A stretch of 64,000 nucleotides of DNA from JAJPKK01 sp963747835 (GTDB lineage Bacteria > Pseudomonadota > Alphaproteobacteria > Rhizobiales > Xanthobacteraceae): NCBI GenBank assembly GCA_963747835.1, contig CAVVGO010000005.1, positions 3,100,001 through 3,164,000 on the forward strand, given 5' to 3'. The first letter of the stretch is position 1; every line of letters begins with the position of its first letter. Shown here in pieces: positions 56,643 through 64,000 of this stretch. A program made the position numbers and the translations under genes. The notes below the pieces were generated by a model that did not search any database, was not told the DNA's origin, and saw only the letters and a list, made by a program, of their open reading frames with translations.

Positions 56643-57950
56643 ATGACGAAGAAGTTTCACCTGGGATGGTTTACCAACTTCACTGTCGACGAGTGGAACG
56701 ATCCCTTCGCCGGCGGCGGCGGTTGCCCCTGGAACGGAAAATATTATGTCGAAATGGCGCGTGCGCTGGAACGGGCCTGCTTCGACTACCTTATGCTGGA
56801 AGACACCTTGATGCTGTCGGACGCTTATGGTCACAGCACCGAGGTGTACTTGAAAAAAGCGATCATGGTCCCCAAGCACGACCCGGCGCCGCTGGCGGCA
56901 TTGATCGCAGGCTCGACCACCAACATAGGCATCGTGTCGACGCTCTCCACCATGGCTTATCCTCCGTTCCTGTTGGCTCGCCTGTGCGCGACCATCGACC
57001 ACATCGCTGAAGGTCGCTTCGGTTGGAATATCGTCACCAGCGGTGAAGACACGGCGGCGCAGAATTTCGGCTTGGATAAATTGCCGCCGCGCGAACTGCG
57101 CTATGAAATGGCACACGAATACATGGAGGTGGTGAACCAGTTGTTTGCATCCTGGGCTCCGGATGCGATCGTGCTGGACCGCAAAACCGACACCTACGCG
57201 GATTTCGCCAAGGTGCGCCCCATTCATTTCGAAGGCAAATACTTCAAGTGCCGCGGACCTTTGAATACGGCGCCGTGCCCGCAGGGACGTCCGACCTATG
57301 TGCAGGCCGGAGGCTCGCCGACCGGACGGGCCTTTGCCGCCAAGCATGCCGACTCCATCATCGCCGTGGCAAACGGCATTCCCGGCATGAAAGCCTACCG
57401 CGACGATGTTCGCGCCAAGGCTGCCGCCATGGGACGCGATCCCGATGATATCAAGGTCTTGTTCCTTGCGGCGCCGGTGCTGGGCGAGACCGATGACGAG
57501 GCGCGTGAGAAGTTCACCGGACTGGTGACCTCGCCCGCCTTCATCGAACATTCGTTGGCCAAGTACGGATCGTTCACCGACGTCGATTTCTCGAAATACG
57601 AGCTGGAAAAACCACTCCCTGCAAAACTGGTGACCAACGGCGAACAGGGTTCGCTCGACAAATTCCAGCAATTCGGCAGCGGCAAGACACTCCGCCAACT
57701 GGTGGCCGACGGCGGCACCGGCACATCAGTGGAACTGGTAGGCACCCCGGATTCCGTCGCAAAGCGAATGGGCGAGGTGATGGAGGAAGTCGGCGGCGAC
57801 GGCTTCCTGATCAAGACCCCTTTTCGCAACAACAGCCGCCGCTATACGAGCGAAATCACCGAGGGCCTGGTTCCGGCGCTGCAGCGGCGAGGGCTGGTGC
57901 GTACGCAGTACACCCAAACTCATCTGCGCGATACGCTGCGAGAATTCTGA
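56643..57950 (+). CDS. LLM-class flavin-dependent monooxygenase (NtaA/SnaA/DszA type), copy 1
   Basis: 435 residues. The N-terminus KKFHLGWFTN and segments ALERACFDYLMLEDTLML, VPKHDPAPLAALIA, GRFGWNIVTSGEDTAAQNFG and VQAGGSPTGRAFAAKHAD are signatures of the NtaA/SnaA/DszA/SoxA monooxygenase family. The C-terminal region (GTPDSVAKRMGEVMEEVGGDGF) is intact. These enzymes use reduced FMN from a separate reductase to oxidise amines, sulfones or similar compounds. About three quarters identical by eye to the copy at 60641. Confidence 0.9.
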   Translation: MTKKFHLGWFTNFTVDEWNDPFAGGGGCPWNGKYYVEMARALERACFDYLMLEDTLMLSDAYGHSTEVYLKKAIMVPKHDPAPLAALIAGSTTNIGIVSTLSTMAYPPFLLARLCATIDHIAEGRFGWNIVTSGEDTAAQNFGLDKLPPRELRYEMAHEYMEVVNQLFASWAPDAIVLDRKTDTYADFAKVRPIHFEGKYFKCRGPLNTAPCPQGRPTYVQAGGSPTGRAFAAKHADSIIAVANGIPGMKAYRDDVRAKAAAMGRDPDDIKVLFLAAPVLGETDDEAREKFTGLVTSPAFIEHSLAKYGSFTDVDFSKYELEKPLPAKLVTNGEQGSLDKFQQFGSGKTLRQLVADGGTGTSVELVGTPDSVAKRMGEVMEEVGGDGFLIKTPFRNNSRRYTSEITEGLVPALQRRGLVRTQYTQTHLRDTLREF

Positions 57951-58566
57951 GGCAAAGACCGGCCCTTACCAAGTGTTCCGCAGGTACCAGGTGGCTCGGT
58001 CGCGCGTCGTCGCGCACCACGTCGATTTACGGCGATGTGCTCGGTCCCGAAGAACACGCCTTTACTGCGCGGATGTGGAAGTTGGGGCTCCGTCCACATG
58101 CGTGATCCGCATAAAATGTGTGCACGGGACCAAGATTGTACCGTTGGAACCTTCCAGACCAGCGATCAAGTTCCTGCATAACAGACGACAGACGTGCTCC
58201 TTCGCGGGACGCACAAATTCATTCAACGGCATAGTTTGCCGGGAACGGGCGCCGACACGAGCACGGCTGTTGGCACGTTCCTTGTATATCGAGTTTGCAG
58301 TCGTGCGATACGCGAACGCAAAGCGGGAAGCTCCTCTAATTCGCCACCCTAAGTCCGCGGCTGGGCAGTCCGAATGCTTCGGAGCCAGGACTCAAACCAG
58401 CGACGGCATCGTGGCGCGCTCAGCAAGAATACGCACGATCCCTTCGGGAGCCCACCGATGATCGAGAATATTTTGGTTCGTAATCCCAATCTCGCGAAGC
58501 GGTTCCCGGTGACGTGATGATTGCAACCAGGCGGATAAGGGCCACGAAGTGAACGGATAACCCCCT
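57951..58566. other. gene-free stretch (616 bp)
   Basis: Between monooxygenase copy 1 and the permease at 58567. A 162-codon plus frame has no recognisable content. On the minus strand about 58225-58060 reads MPLNEFVRPAKEHVCRLL and so on for 56 codons, also unrecognised. Less GC-rich than the flanking genes. It may contain a promoter for the second transport set. Confidence 0.45.
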
Positions 58567-59427
58567 ATGTCGCATCCTGTCGCCGCTACCTCGTCGATAA
58601 CAACCCGCCCGATCCTAACAAGCGTACTCGAGCGGGTCGCCGTTACGCTAAAACAGCGGCTCGATCACGGGGGGGGCGATTATCTCATCAAGGCAGCTTC
58701 GGTCCTGGCATTGATCGGACTTTGGTTCCTCGGCGCGGCGATTTTGCCGCCGAGCATCATGCCTTCACCGCCGGCGGTAGCCCGTGTGCTTTGGGACGAC
58801 ATGCTGTCCGGCGAGATCTGGGGCGACGTTGCAATCAGCATGGCGCGCATTCTGCTGGCTTTCTGCCTGGCGATGTCGATCGCCGTGGTACTTGGCTTTG
58901 CCATGGGACTTTCGAGGGTGGCGGAGCGTTTCTTCGACGTCTGGGTCGTTGGCTGCATGACGCTGCCGAGCCTCGTTCTGATTCTGACGATTTATCTTGT
59001 TGTCGGGTTGAACGAGAGGGCGGCGGTGCTTGCGTCGGCCATTCCGGTGGTGCCTTACCTCACCATCAATATCTGGGACGGTATCAAGGGCATCGATCAG
59101 AAGCTGATCGACATGTCGAAAGCCTACCACGCGACAAGGTGGCATATCATCCGGTCGGTCGTCGCGCCGCAACTGACGCCCATCCTGCTCGCTTCCACCC
59201 GCTTCGGTCTGGGATTGATTTGGAAACTGGTGCTGTTCGTTGAACTGATCGGACGCAGCAACGGCATCGGTTACAAGATCGAGTTCTACTACCAGACCTT
59301 CAACATGGGCGAGATCCTCGCCCATGCGGTTCTGTTCATGCTGATCATGCTGTTCATCGAGATCGTCTTGCTCGGCGGTTTGGAGCGCCGTCTGTTCAAA
59401 TGGCGCCCCGCGTTGCGGCGGTTGTGA
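58567..59427 (+). CDS. ABC transporter permease (SsuC/TauC-like)
   Basis: 286 residues with GGATAA upstream. About six helices (ASVLALIGLWFLGAAILPPS, ILLAFCLAMSIAVVLGFAMG, LILTIYLVVGLN) and the EAA loop IDMSKAYHATRWHIIRSVVA. An odd G8 run at 58671-58678 encodes HGGGDY in the cytoplasmic N-terminus and is in frame. Probable partner of the ATPase at 62005 and the binding proteins at 59584 and 62792. Confidence 0.9.
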   Translation: MSHPVAATSSITTRPILTSVLERVAVTLKQRLDHGGGDYLIKAASVLALIGLWFLGAAILPPSIMPSPPAVARVLWDDMLSGEIWGDVAISMARILLAFCLAMSIAVVLGFAMGLSRVAERFFDVWVVGCMTLPSLVLILTIYLVVGLNERAAVLASAIPVVPYLTINIWDGIKGIDQKLIDMSKAYHATRWHIIRSVVAPQLTPILLASTRFGLGLIWKLVLFVELIGRSNGIGYKIEFYYQTFNMGEILAHAVLFMLIMLFIEIVLLGGLERRLFKWRPALRRL

Positions 59428-59583
59428 TGCGGCAGACTTGCGAAGACGACATGGCGCAAGACGCACGCCTCGGAAATCGCGCACGTCAGCAAAACCGTTC
59501 GGCGCGACGCCGCCTCAACCGGCATTGAGGATTAATCAATTCGATCGTCTCGACACTCTGAGACCGACGCAATGGAGATGAAG

Positions 59584-60592
59584 ATGAAGGCTGGTTTGAA
59601 CGCTTTGTTTGTCTTCGCAGTTGCACTCACCGCTGCTGTGCCATCCATGGCGGCCAACGACCCACCAGCCGCGAATTACCAAGGTGATGGTGGCGTCGTG
59701 CGGCTCACGAAATCTCGGAGCCGGCACCAACGCCTTCGCCGTCTTCACAATGCAGAAATTCAATCTCGACAAGAAATACGGGTTCGAATTACAGATCGTT
59801 CCGGTCGGCAATTCTCAGGCCGCAATGACAGCCGTCCAATCCGGCGGTGCCGATGTTGCTGTCGCCGACCTCATGATGCTCGCATCGCTGCGGCACGCCG
59901 GCGTCAAGATCATGGCGATCGTTCCGATGTTCAAATGGGGCGATCACATCATCGTGCCGACGTCCTCGCCCATCCAAAATCTGGGTGACCTCAGGGGAAA
60001 GAAGGTCGGCACCGATACCCGCAACGATACCACGTGGTTCGTCATCAGGGCCGCGGCGATGAAGACGTATAATCTCGACCTCGAGAGAGACGCCTCCGTC
60101 CAGGAGGGGGGTGTCGGCCTGTTGCGCGGCCTCATTGAGCAGGGAAAGCTCGACGCAACGTTCATGTATAACAACATCACGCCGGCCATGACCGTCACCG
60201 GCAAGTTCCGCGTGTTGTACCAGATGCGTGATCTTCTTGGACAGCTTGGCCTCGACGGCGATGTCCCGTTCCTTTTTCATGCGGCCGCGGAGAGCTACGC
60301 CGGGGTGCATCCCGCCAATATCCGGGCCTATCTCGCGGCCTATCGGGAGGCCGTTCAGATCCTCAACGTCAATGACGACATTTGGATGGAGGAGGGACGG
60401 ATCCAGAAAATGGCCGACGCCGCGATACCGCCGCTGCGCGACGAGATGCGCGCCGATCTGATGAGCAAGTTCGAGCCCGGGACCGAGGCCGGTATCAGGA
60501 ACATGTTTGACATCCTGCTCGCGACTGCGGGGCCGAAGGTCCTGGGAATGAGCAAGCTCCCCGATGTGTTCATGACCCTGCAATACCAATAA
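59584..60592 (+). pseudogene. ABC substrate-binding protein (NMT1-like), one-base frameshift near 59710
   Basis: The frame from ATG 59584 (GGAG six bases upstream) encodes a signal peptide (LFVFAVALTAAVPSMAANDP) and YQGDGGVVRL, then derails. The next frame begins coherent sequence at NLGAGTNAFAVFTMQKFNLD and runs to FMTLQYQ. Removing one A from AAA at about 59709-59711 gives VVRLTNLGAGTNAF, exactly parallel to KLRLLYSPSGTNSY of the paralogue at 62792. The joined length (about 335 residues) is full. If real, the mature protein would not be exported. Confidence 0.82.
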
Positions 60593-60640
60593 TGGCCTCG
60601 ACCCTATTGTCCGGACCGGCCGCCCCTGAAAGGAAGGCTC

Positions 60641-61948
60641 ATGGCGCGTAAGAAATTTCATTTGAGTTGGTTCACGAACTTCGCCATGGACGAATGGCTT
60701 GATCCGCTTTCCTCGGCCGGCGGCAACCCCTGGACCGGCGATTTCTATGTCGAGATGGCCAAGGCGCTGGAGCGCGCCTGCTTCGACTATATTATCCTCG
60801 AAGACACGTTGATGCTGTCCGAGGCCTATGGCGGCAGCACCAAGCAATATCTCAAAAATGCGATCCAGGTTCCCAAGCACGACCCGGCCCCGCTGGCAGC
60901 CGTAATCGGCGCCCAGACCTCGCGCCTTGGCATCGTTGCGACCCTATCGACCCTGGGCTACCAGCCATTTTTGCTGGCGCGCCTCTGCGCCACTATTGAC
61001 CATATTACGAAAGGCCGGTTCGGCTGGAACATCGTAACCAGCGGCGAAGACGCGGCAGCGCAGAATTTCGGCCTCGACAAGCTCCCGCCGCATGATCTGC
61101 GTTACGAGATCGCGGACGAATTCATGGATGTCGTCAACAAGCTGTTCGGGTCTTGGGATGCCGATGCCATCCTCCTCGATCGCAAGACCGAGACCTACGC
61201 CGACCATACCAAGGTTCGCCCGATCCACTTCGAGGGCAAGTATTACAAGTGCCGAGGTCCATTGAATACCGCGCCGTCACCACAGGGTCGCCCCACCTAT
61301 ATCCAGGCCGGCGGCTCGCCGCGCGGCCGCGATTTCGCCGCGAAGCACGCGGATTCGATTATCGCCAGCGCGAACGGCACCAAGGCCATGAAGGCATTTC
61401 GCGACGACGTCCGCGCCCGCGCGGCGAAGTTCGGCCGCGACCCCGATAGCATCAAGGTGCTGTTTCTATTTGCCCCGGTGCTCGGTGAGACGGAAGAGGA
61501 CGCCAAGGCGAAGGATACCCGCGGCCTCGCGACCCGTCGTTTCCAGGAACGAGCCCTCTCGCTTTACAGCGCGCTCAGCGACATCGACCTGTCTCAATTC
61601 GATCTCGACAAACCCCTGCCGGAGCTGACGACCAATGGCGAGACCACATCGCTCGCTCGGTTTGCGCAGTTCGGAAGCGGCAAGACGCTGCGTCAAGTGG
61701 TGATGGAAGGCGGCAAAGGCACATCGGTAGAAGCGGTTGGAACCCCCGACCAAGTTGCGGAGCGAATGGCCGAAGTGATGGAGGAAGTCGGCGGTGACGG
61801 TTTCCTGCTGAAGCATCCGTTCAACAACATCAACCGGCGTTATATTCTCGAGATCACCGAAGGGCTCGTCCCTGCCCTGCAGCAACGCGGCCTCGTCCGC
61901 ACCGAATACACCAAACCAACTCTGCGCGAGACGCTTTGCGAGTTTTGA
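60641..61948 (+). CDS. LLM-class flavin-dependent monooxygenase (NtaA/SnaA/DszA type), copy 2
   Basis: 435 residues, the same length as copy 1, with AAGGAAGG upstream. It shares ALERACFDYIILEDTLMLSE, VPKHDPAPLAAVIG, GRFGWNIVTSGEDAAAQNFG, CRGPLNTAPSPQGRPTYIQ and a matching C-terminus. It follows the binding-protein gene by 48 bases and is upstream of the ATPase, so transport and oxidation are co-expressed. Differences cluster in the middle (FQERALSLYSALSDIDLSQF), suggesting altered substrate range. Confidence 0.9.
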   Translation: MARKKFHLSWFTNFAMDEWLDPLSSAGGNPWTGDFYVEMAKALERACFDYIILEDTLMLSEAYGGSTKQYLKNAIQVPKHDPAPLAAVIGAQTSRLGIVATLSTLGYQPFLLARLCATIDHITKGRFGWNIVTSGEDAAAQNFGLDKLPPHDLRYEIADEFMDVVNKLFGSWDADAILLDRKTETYADHTKVRPIHFEGKYYKCRGPLNTAPSPQGRPTYIQAGGSPRGRDFAAKHADSIIASANGTKAMKAFRDDVRARAAKFGRDPDSIKVLFLFAPVLGETEEDAKAKDTRGLATRRFQERALSLYSALSDIDLSQFDLDKPLPELTTNGETTSLARFAQFGSGKTLRQVVMEGGKGTSVEAVGTPDQVAERMAEVMEEVGGDGFLLKHPFNNINRRYILEITEGLVPALQQRGLVRTEYTKPTLRETLCEF

Positions 61949-62004
61949 CTCGCTGATCGTGATCGCGCCAGTGGGCACCCCCTTTCGATCGAGCGAGCAC
62001 CGAC

Positions 62005-62802
62005 ATGACGAGCGCTGCGTCGATTGAAGTCACGCAAATCAGCAAGAGCTTTGCCGGCAAGGGCAACGCCGGCGGTTGGAAGGCGCTTGACGGTGCTACT
62101 TTCAGCATAAGACCCGGAGAATTTGTGTGCATTCTGGGGCCTTCGGGCTGCGGCAAGTCCACGTTGCTGAATATTCTCGGGGGGCTCGACGACCGCTATG
62201 ACGGCGAGGCGCGGATTCTCGGACGCCCGGTGGCCGAGCAAATCGCGAATGGCGTGCGCATCGCCTATGTGTTCCAAGAACCACGGCTTATGCCGTGGCG
62301 CACCGTGCGGGGCAACGTCGAATTCGCCCTGCAAGCCGCCCGCTTTGCCGCCGCCGAATGGAAGGAACGGATCGACCGGTGCCTGGCGCTCGTCGAGCTC
62401 TCGGACTTCGGTGATTTCTACCCCATGCAGCTGTCGGGCGGCATGCAGCAGCGGGCCTCCATCGCGCGGGCCTTTGCTATCGAGCCCGAGGTTTTGCTGA
62501 TGGACGAACCATTCAGCGCGCTTGATGAACTCACCGCACGCCGTCTGCGACAGCAATTGCTCACGATCTGGAGTCGTTTCCGCTCGACCGTCCTGTTCGT
62601 CACTCACAACGCATTCGAAGCCACCTTTTTGAGCGACCGAATATTGATGATGACGAAGGGACCGGGAGCAAGATTTTGCGACGAGGTCGATCTTTGCGAC
62701 CTGACGCGGCCGCGATCTTACGAGGACGTGCGCGTCTTCGAGACCAGTCGTTCCGTGGTGGAGCGGCTGGTCCGGCATATCGGAAGCCTCGATGACGACT
62801 AA
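62005..62802 (+). CDS. ABC transporter ATP-binding protein (nitrate/sulfonate/taurine type)
   Basis: 265 residues. Walker A GPSGCGKST, Q-loop VFQEPRLMPW, signature LSGGMQQR, Walker B VLLMDEPFSALDEL and H-loop VTHNAFEATFLSDRI are intact. Its 3' end overlaps the next binding-protein gene by 11 bases. Probably powers the permease at 58567. Confidence 0.9.
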   Translation: MTSAASIEVTQISKSFAGKGNAGGWKALDGATFSIRPGEFVCILGPSGCGKSTLLNILGGLDDRYDGEARILGRPVAEQIANGVRIAYVFQEPRLMPWRTVRGNVEFALQAARFAAAEWKERIDRCLALVELSDFGDFYPMQLSGGMQQRASIARAFAIEPEVLLMDEPFSALDELTARRLRQQLLTIWSRFRSTVLFVTHNAFEATFLSDRILMMTKGPGARFCDEVDLCDLTRPRSYEDVRVFETSRSVVERLVRHIGSLDDD

Positions 62803-63817
62803 CACCGCAAACACGGAGAATTCGCGCGCGCTGACAAAGGTCGCAATTCTCGCGGCCGTCGGCTTTTTAGTCGTGGCGGCTACGCTGTCGGCGAGGGCCG
62901 AGACCAGAGGCGACGGCGGCAAATTGCGGCTGCTCTATAGTCCGTCGGGCACGAATTCGTACCTGCCCTTCGTCATCGAGAAATTCGCGCTCGACAAGAA
63001 ATATGGCTTCGAGCTGCAAGGCATGCCACAGGGCACGACACAGTCGGGGATTACCGCAATCCAGGCCGGCAGCGCCGAACTCGCGACGTTCGGCTGGAAC
63101 GACATCCAGCGCATGCGCAGCGCCGGCATAAAGGTCGTCGGGATCGGTCCCTTCCTGCGTTGGGGCGCAGATTTTTCGATCGTTCCCGTGGGTTCGCCGA
63201 TCCGCACGCTTGGCGATCTCAAAGGCCGGAACTACGGCGTTACCGGCCGCACTTCACTCAACTACATCCTCGAGCGCGCGCTGACCCAAAGGATCTATAA
63301 TTTCGATCTTGAGAAACAGGCGACGATCGTGGAGGGCGCGCCTGCGTTGCTGCGGGGCCTGGCCGAGCAGGGTCACCTGGACGCGACCGAGATGTTCAAC
63401 TCGCTTACTCCGGCGCTTATCACGTCCGGCAAATTCCGCGTGCTCGCCAAGGTCAGCGATCTTGTCCACCAGGTCGATCTCCCGGACACTCCATTCCTTC
63501 TCTACACGGTCGAAATGAACTACGCGGCGGCGCATCCCGATAACGTGAAAGCCTTCCTCGCGGCATATCGCGAGGCGGTGCTGATCCTTCAGACCAACGA
63601 CGCTGTCTGGCTGGAGCGTGGCAAGGAAATGAACATGTCGGAAGAGGCCGCGGCCCTGTTTCGCAAGGAGGCGCGCACCGACATCTGGGTGAAATTTGCG
63701 CCGGACACCGAGGCCAATATCAGGAAGGCCTTCGACCTGTTGCTCGCGACTGCCGGGCCCGGGATACTAGGCATCAACTCGCTCTCGCCCGGGTTCATGA
63801 CCCTCGACTATCAATGA
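62792..63817 (+). CDS. ABC transporter substrate-binding protein (NMT1-like)
   Basis: 341 residues: N-terminal hydrophobic export signal (VAILAAVGFLVVAATLSARA), then KLRLLYSPSGTNSYLPFVIE, LDKKYGFELQGMPQGTTQSG and AGIKVVGIGPFLRWGADFSI. It shares order and many residues with the frameshifted paralogue (KKYGFELQ, GLLRGL/ALLRGL, HPxNxxAxLAAYREAV, LLATAGP). Each of the two binding proteins directly precedes a monooxygenase gene. Confidence 0.9.
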   Translation: MTTNTANTENSRALTKVAILAAVGFLVVAATLSARAETRGDGGKLRLLYSPSGTNSYLPFVIEKFALDKKYGFELQGMPQGTTQSGITAIQAGSAELATFGWNDIQRMRSAGIKVVGIGPFLRWGADFSIVPVGSPIRTLGDLKGRNYGVTGRTSLNYILERALTQRIYNFDLEKQATIVEGAPALLRGLAEQGHLDATEMFNSLTPALITSGKFRVLAKVSDLVHQVDLPDTPFLLYTVEMNYAAAHPDNVKAFLAAYREAVLILQTNDAVWLERGKEMNMSEEAAALFRKEARTDIWVKFAPDTEANIRKAFDLLLATAGPGILGINSLSPGFMTLDYQ

Positions 63818-63878
63818 TGCCGGCCGACTATAATGCTGCCCGCGGGCGCGATACGACGCAGGGCAAAGGATCGCGGTG

Positions 63879-64000
63879 ATGAAGACGAAGATGCACCTTG
63901 CATTTGACCTGTCATTCACTCACACCGACGGACGGTGGCGGACCGTCGGCTCCTGGGCGCACCGAAAATATCCCGACGTGAGCATGTTCGAAGACCTCGC
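63879..64000 (+). CDS. LLM-class flavin-dependent monooxygenase, copy 3, N-terminal part only
   Basis: Translated by hand from ATG 63879, with AAAGGA nine bases upstream; the frame is open to the window end (40 codons). MHLAFDLSFTHTDGRWRTVG and SWAHRKYPDVSMFEDLA match the N-termini of NtaA/SnaA-type monooxygenases, but of a subgroup clearly different from copies 1 and 2. Confidence 0.75.
   Translation, partial: MKTKMHLAFDLSFTHTDGRWRTVGSWAHRKYPDVSMFEDL

Noticed and set aside
57973..58461. 162-codon plus frame in the gap after monooxygenase copy 1
   Set aside because: Composition is Arg/Cys-rich and unstructured, no ribosome site, no recognised motif.
1..64000. tRNA, rRNA, riboswitch or plasmid-origin sequences
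   Set aside because: I looked for cloverleaf-like ends, CCA-type tails and known rRNA segments by eye and found none that I could support.

Overview
The window looks like a chromosomal accessory region of an alphaproteobacterium, most likely of the Hyphomicrobiales (Bradyrhizobium-like). This is inferred from protein style, GTG/TTG starts and high GC in the right two thirds; no rRNA or tRNA is present to fix it. It has two functional halves.

Left half (1 to about 44,150): surface-polysaccharide synthesis and secretion. Positions 1-3,046 (minus) hold a nucleotide-sugar operon: rfbF-type glucose-1-phosphate cytidylyltransferase, an NAD-dependent epimerase/dehydratase, an RfbC-type epimerase and a second epimerase cut by the window edge. 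Positions 3,429-17,700 are visibly more AT-rich and decayed. They hold a very large glycosyltransferase with a frameshift, a methyltransferase, a sulfotransferase, a glycoside hydrolase, three unrelated transposase scraps, and two broken genes (an FkbH-like HAD protein with two opposite indels and a methyltransferase with an in-frame stop). Positions 18,091-27,495 hold a type I secretion locus: Sel1-repeat protein, HlyD adaptor, an ABC exporter with an inactive C39-like domain (frameshifted), a glycosyltransferase, and a 559-residue RTX calcium-binding protein as the probable cargo. Positions 27,904-43,662 hold further polysaccharide genes: five glycosyltransferases, two methyltransferases, a radical SAM/SPASM protein, a Wzy-like polymerase, a WcaF-like acetyltransferase and one unknown.

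Right half (44,300-64,000): a catabolic and uptake island for an unidentified small organic compound. It contains an FMN reductase, a divergent NMT1-type ABC uptake system, a LysR regulator, two adjacent Rieske-oxygenase-like proteins with complementary missing metal sites, a glutathione S-transferase (frameshifted), a VOC protein, an MmgE/PrpD protein, a complete ring-hydroxylating oxygenase alpha/beta pair, three flavin-dependent monooxygenases of the NtaA/SnaA/DszA type (one cut by the window end) plus a 5' scrap of a fourth, and a second ABC uptake set with two related binding proteins. Inferred logic: ABC systems import the substrate; FMN reductase feeds the flavin monooxygenases; Rieske enzymes, GST, VOC and MmgE/PrpD act on intermediates.

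At least six genes are broken by single-base indels (several in homopolymers) and one by a nonsense codon. This could be real decay or consensus error; raw reads would decide.
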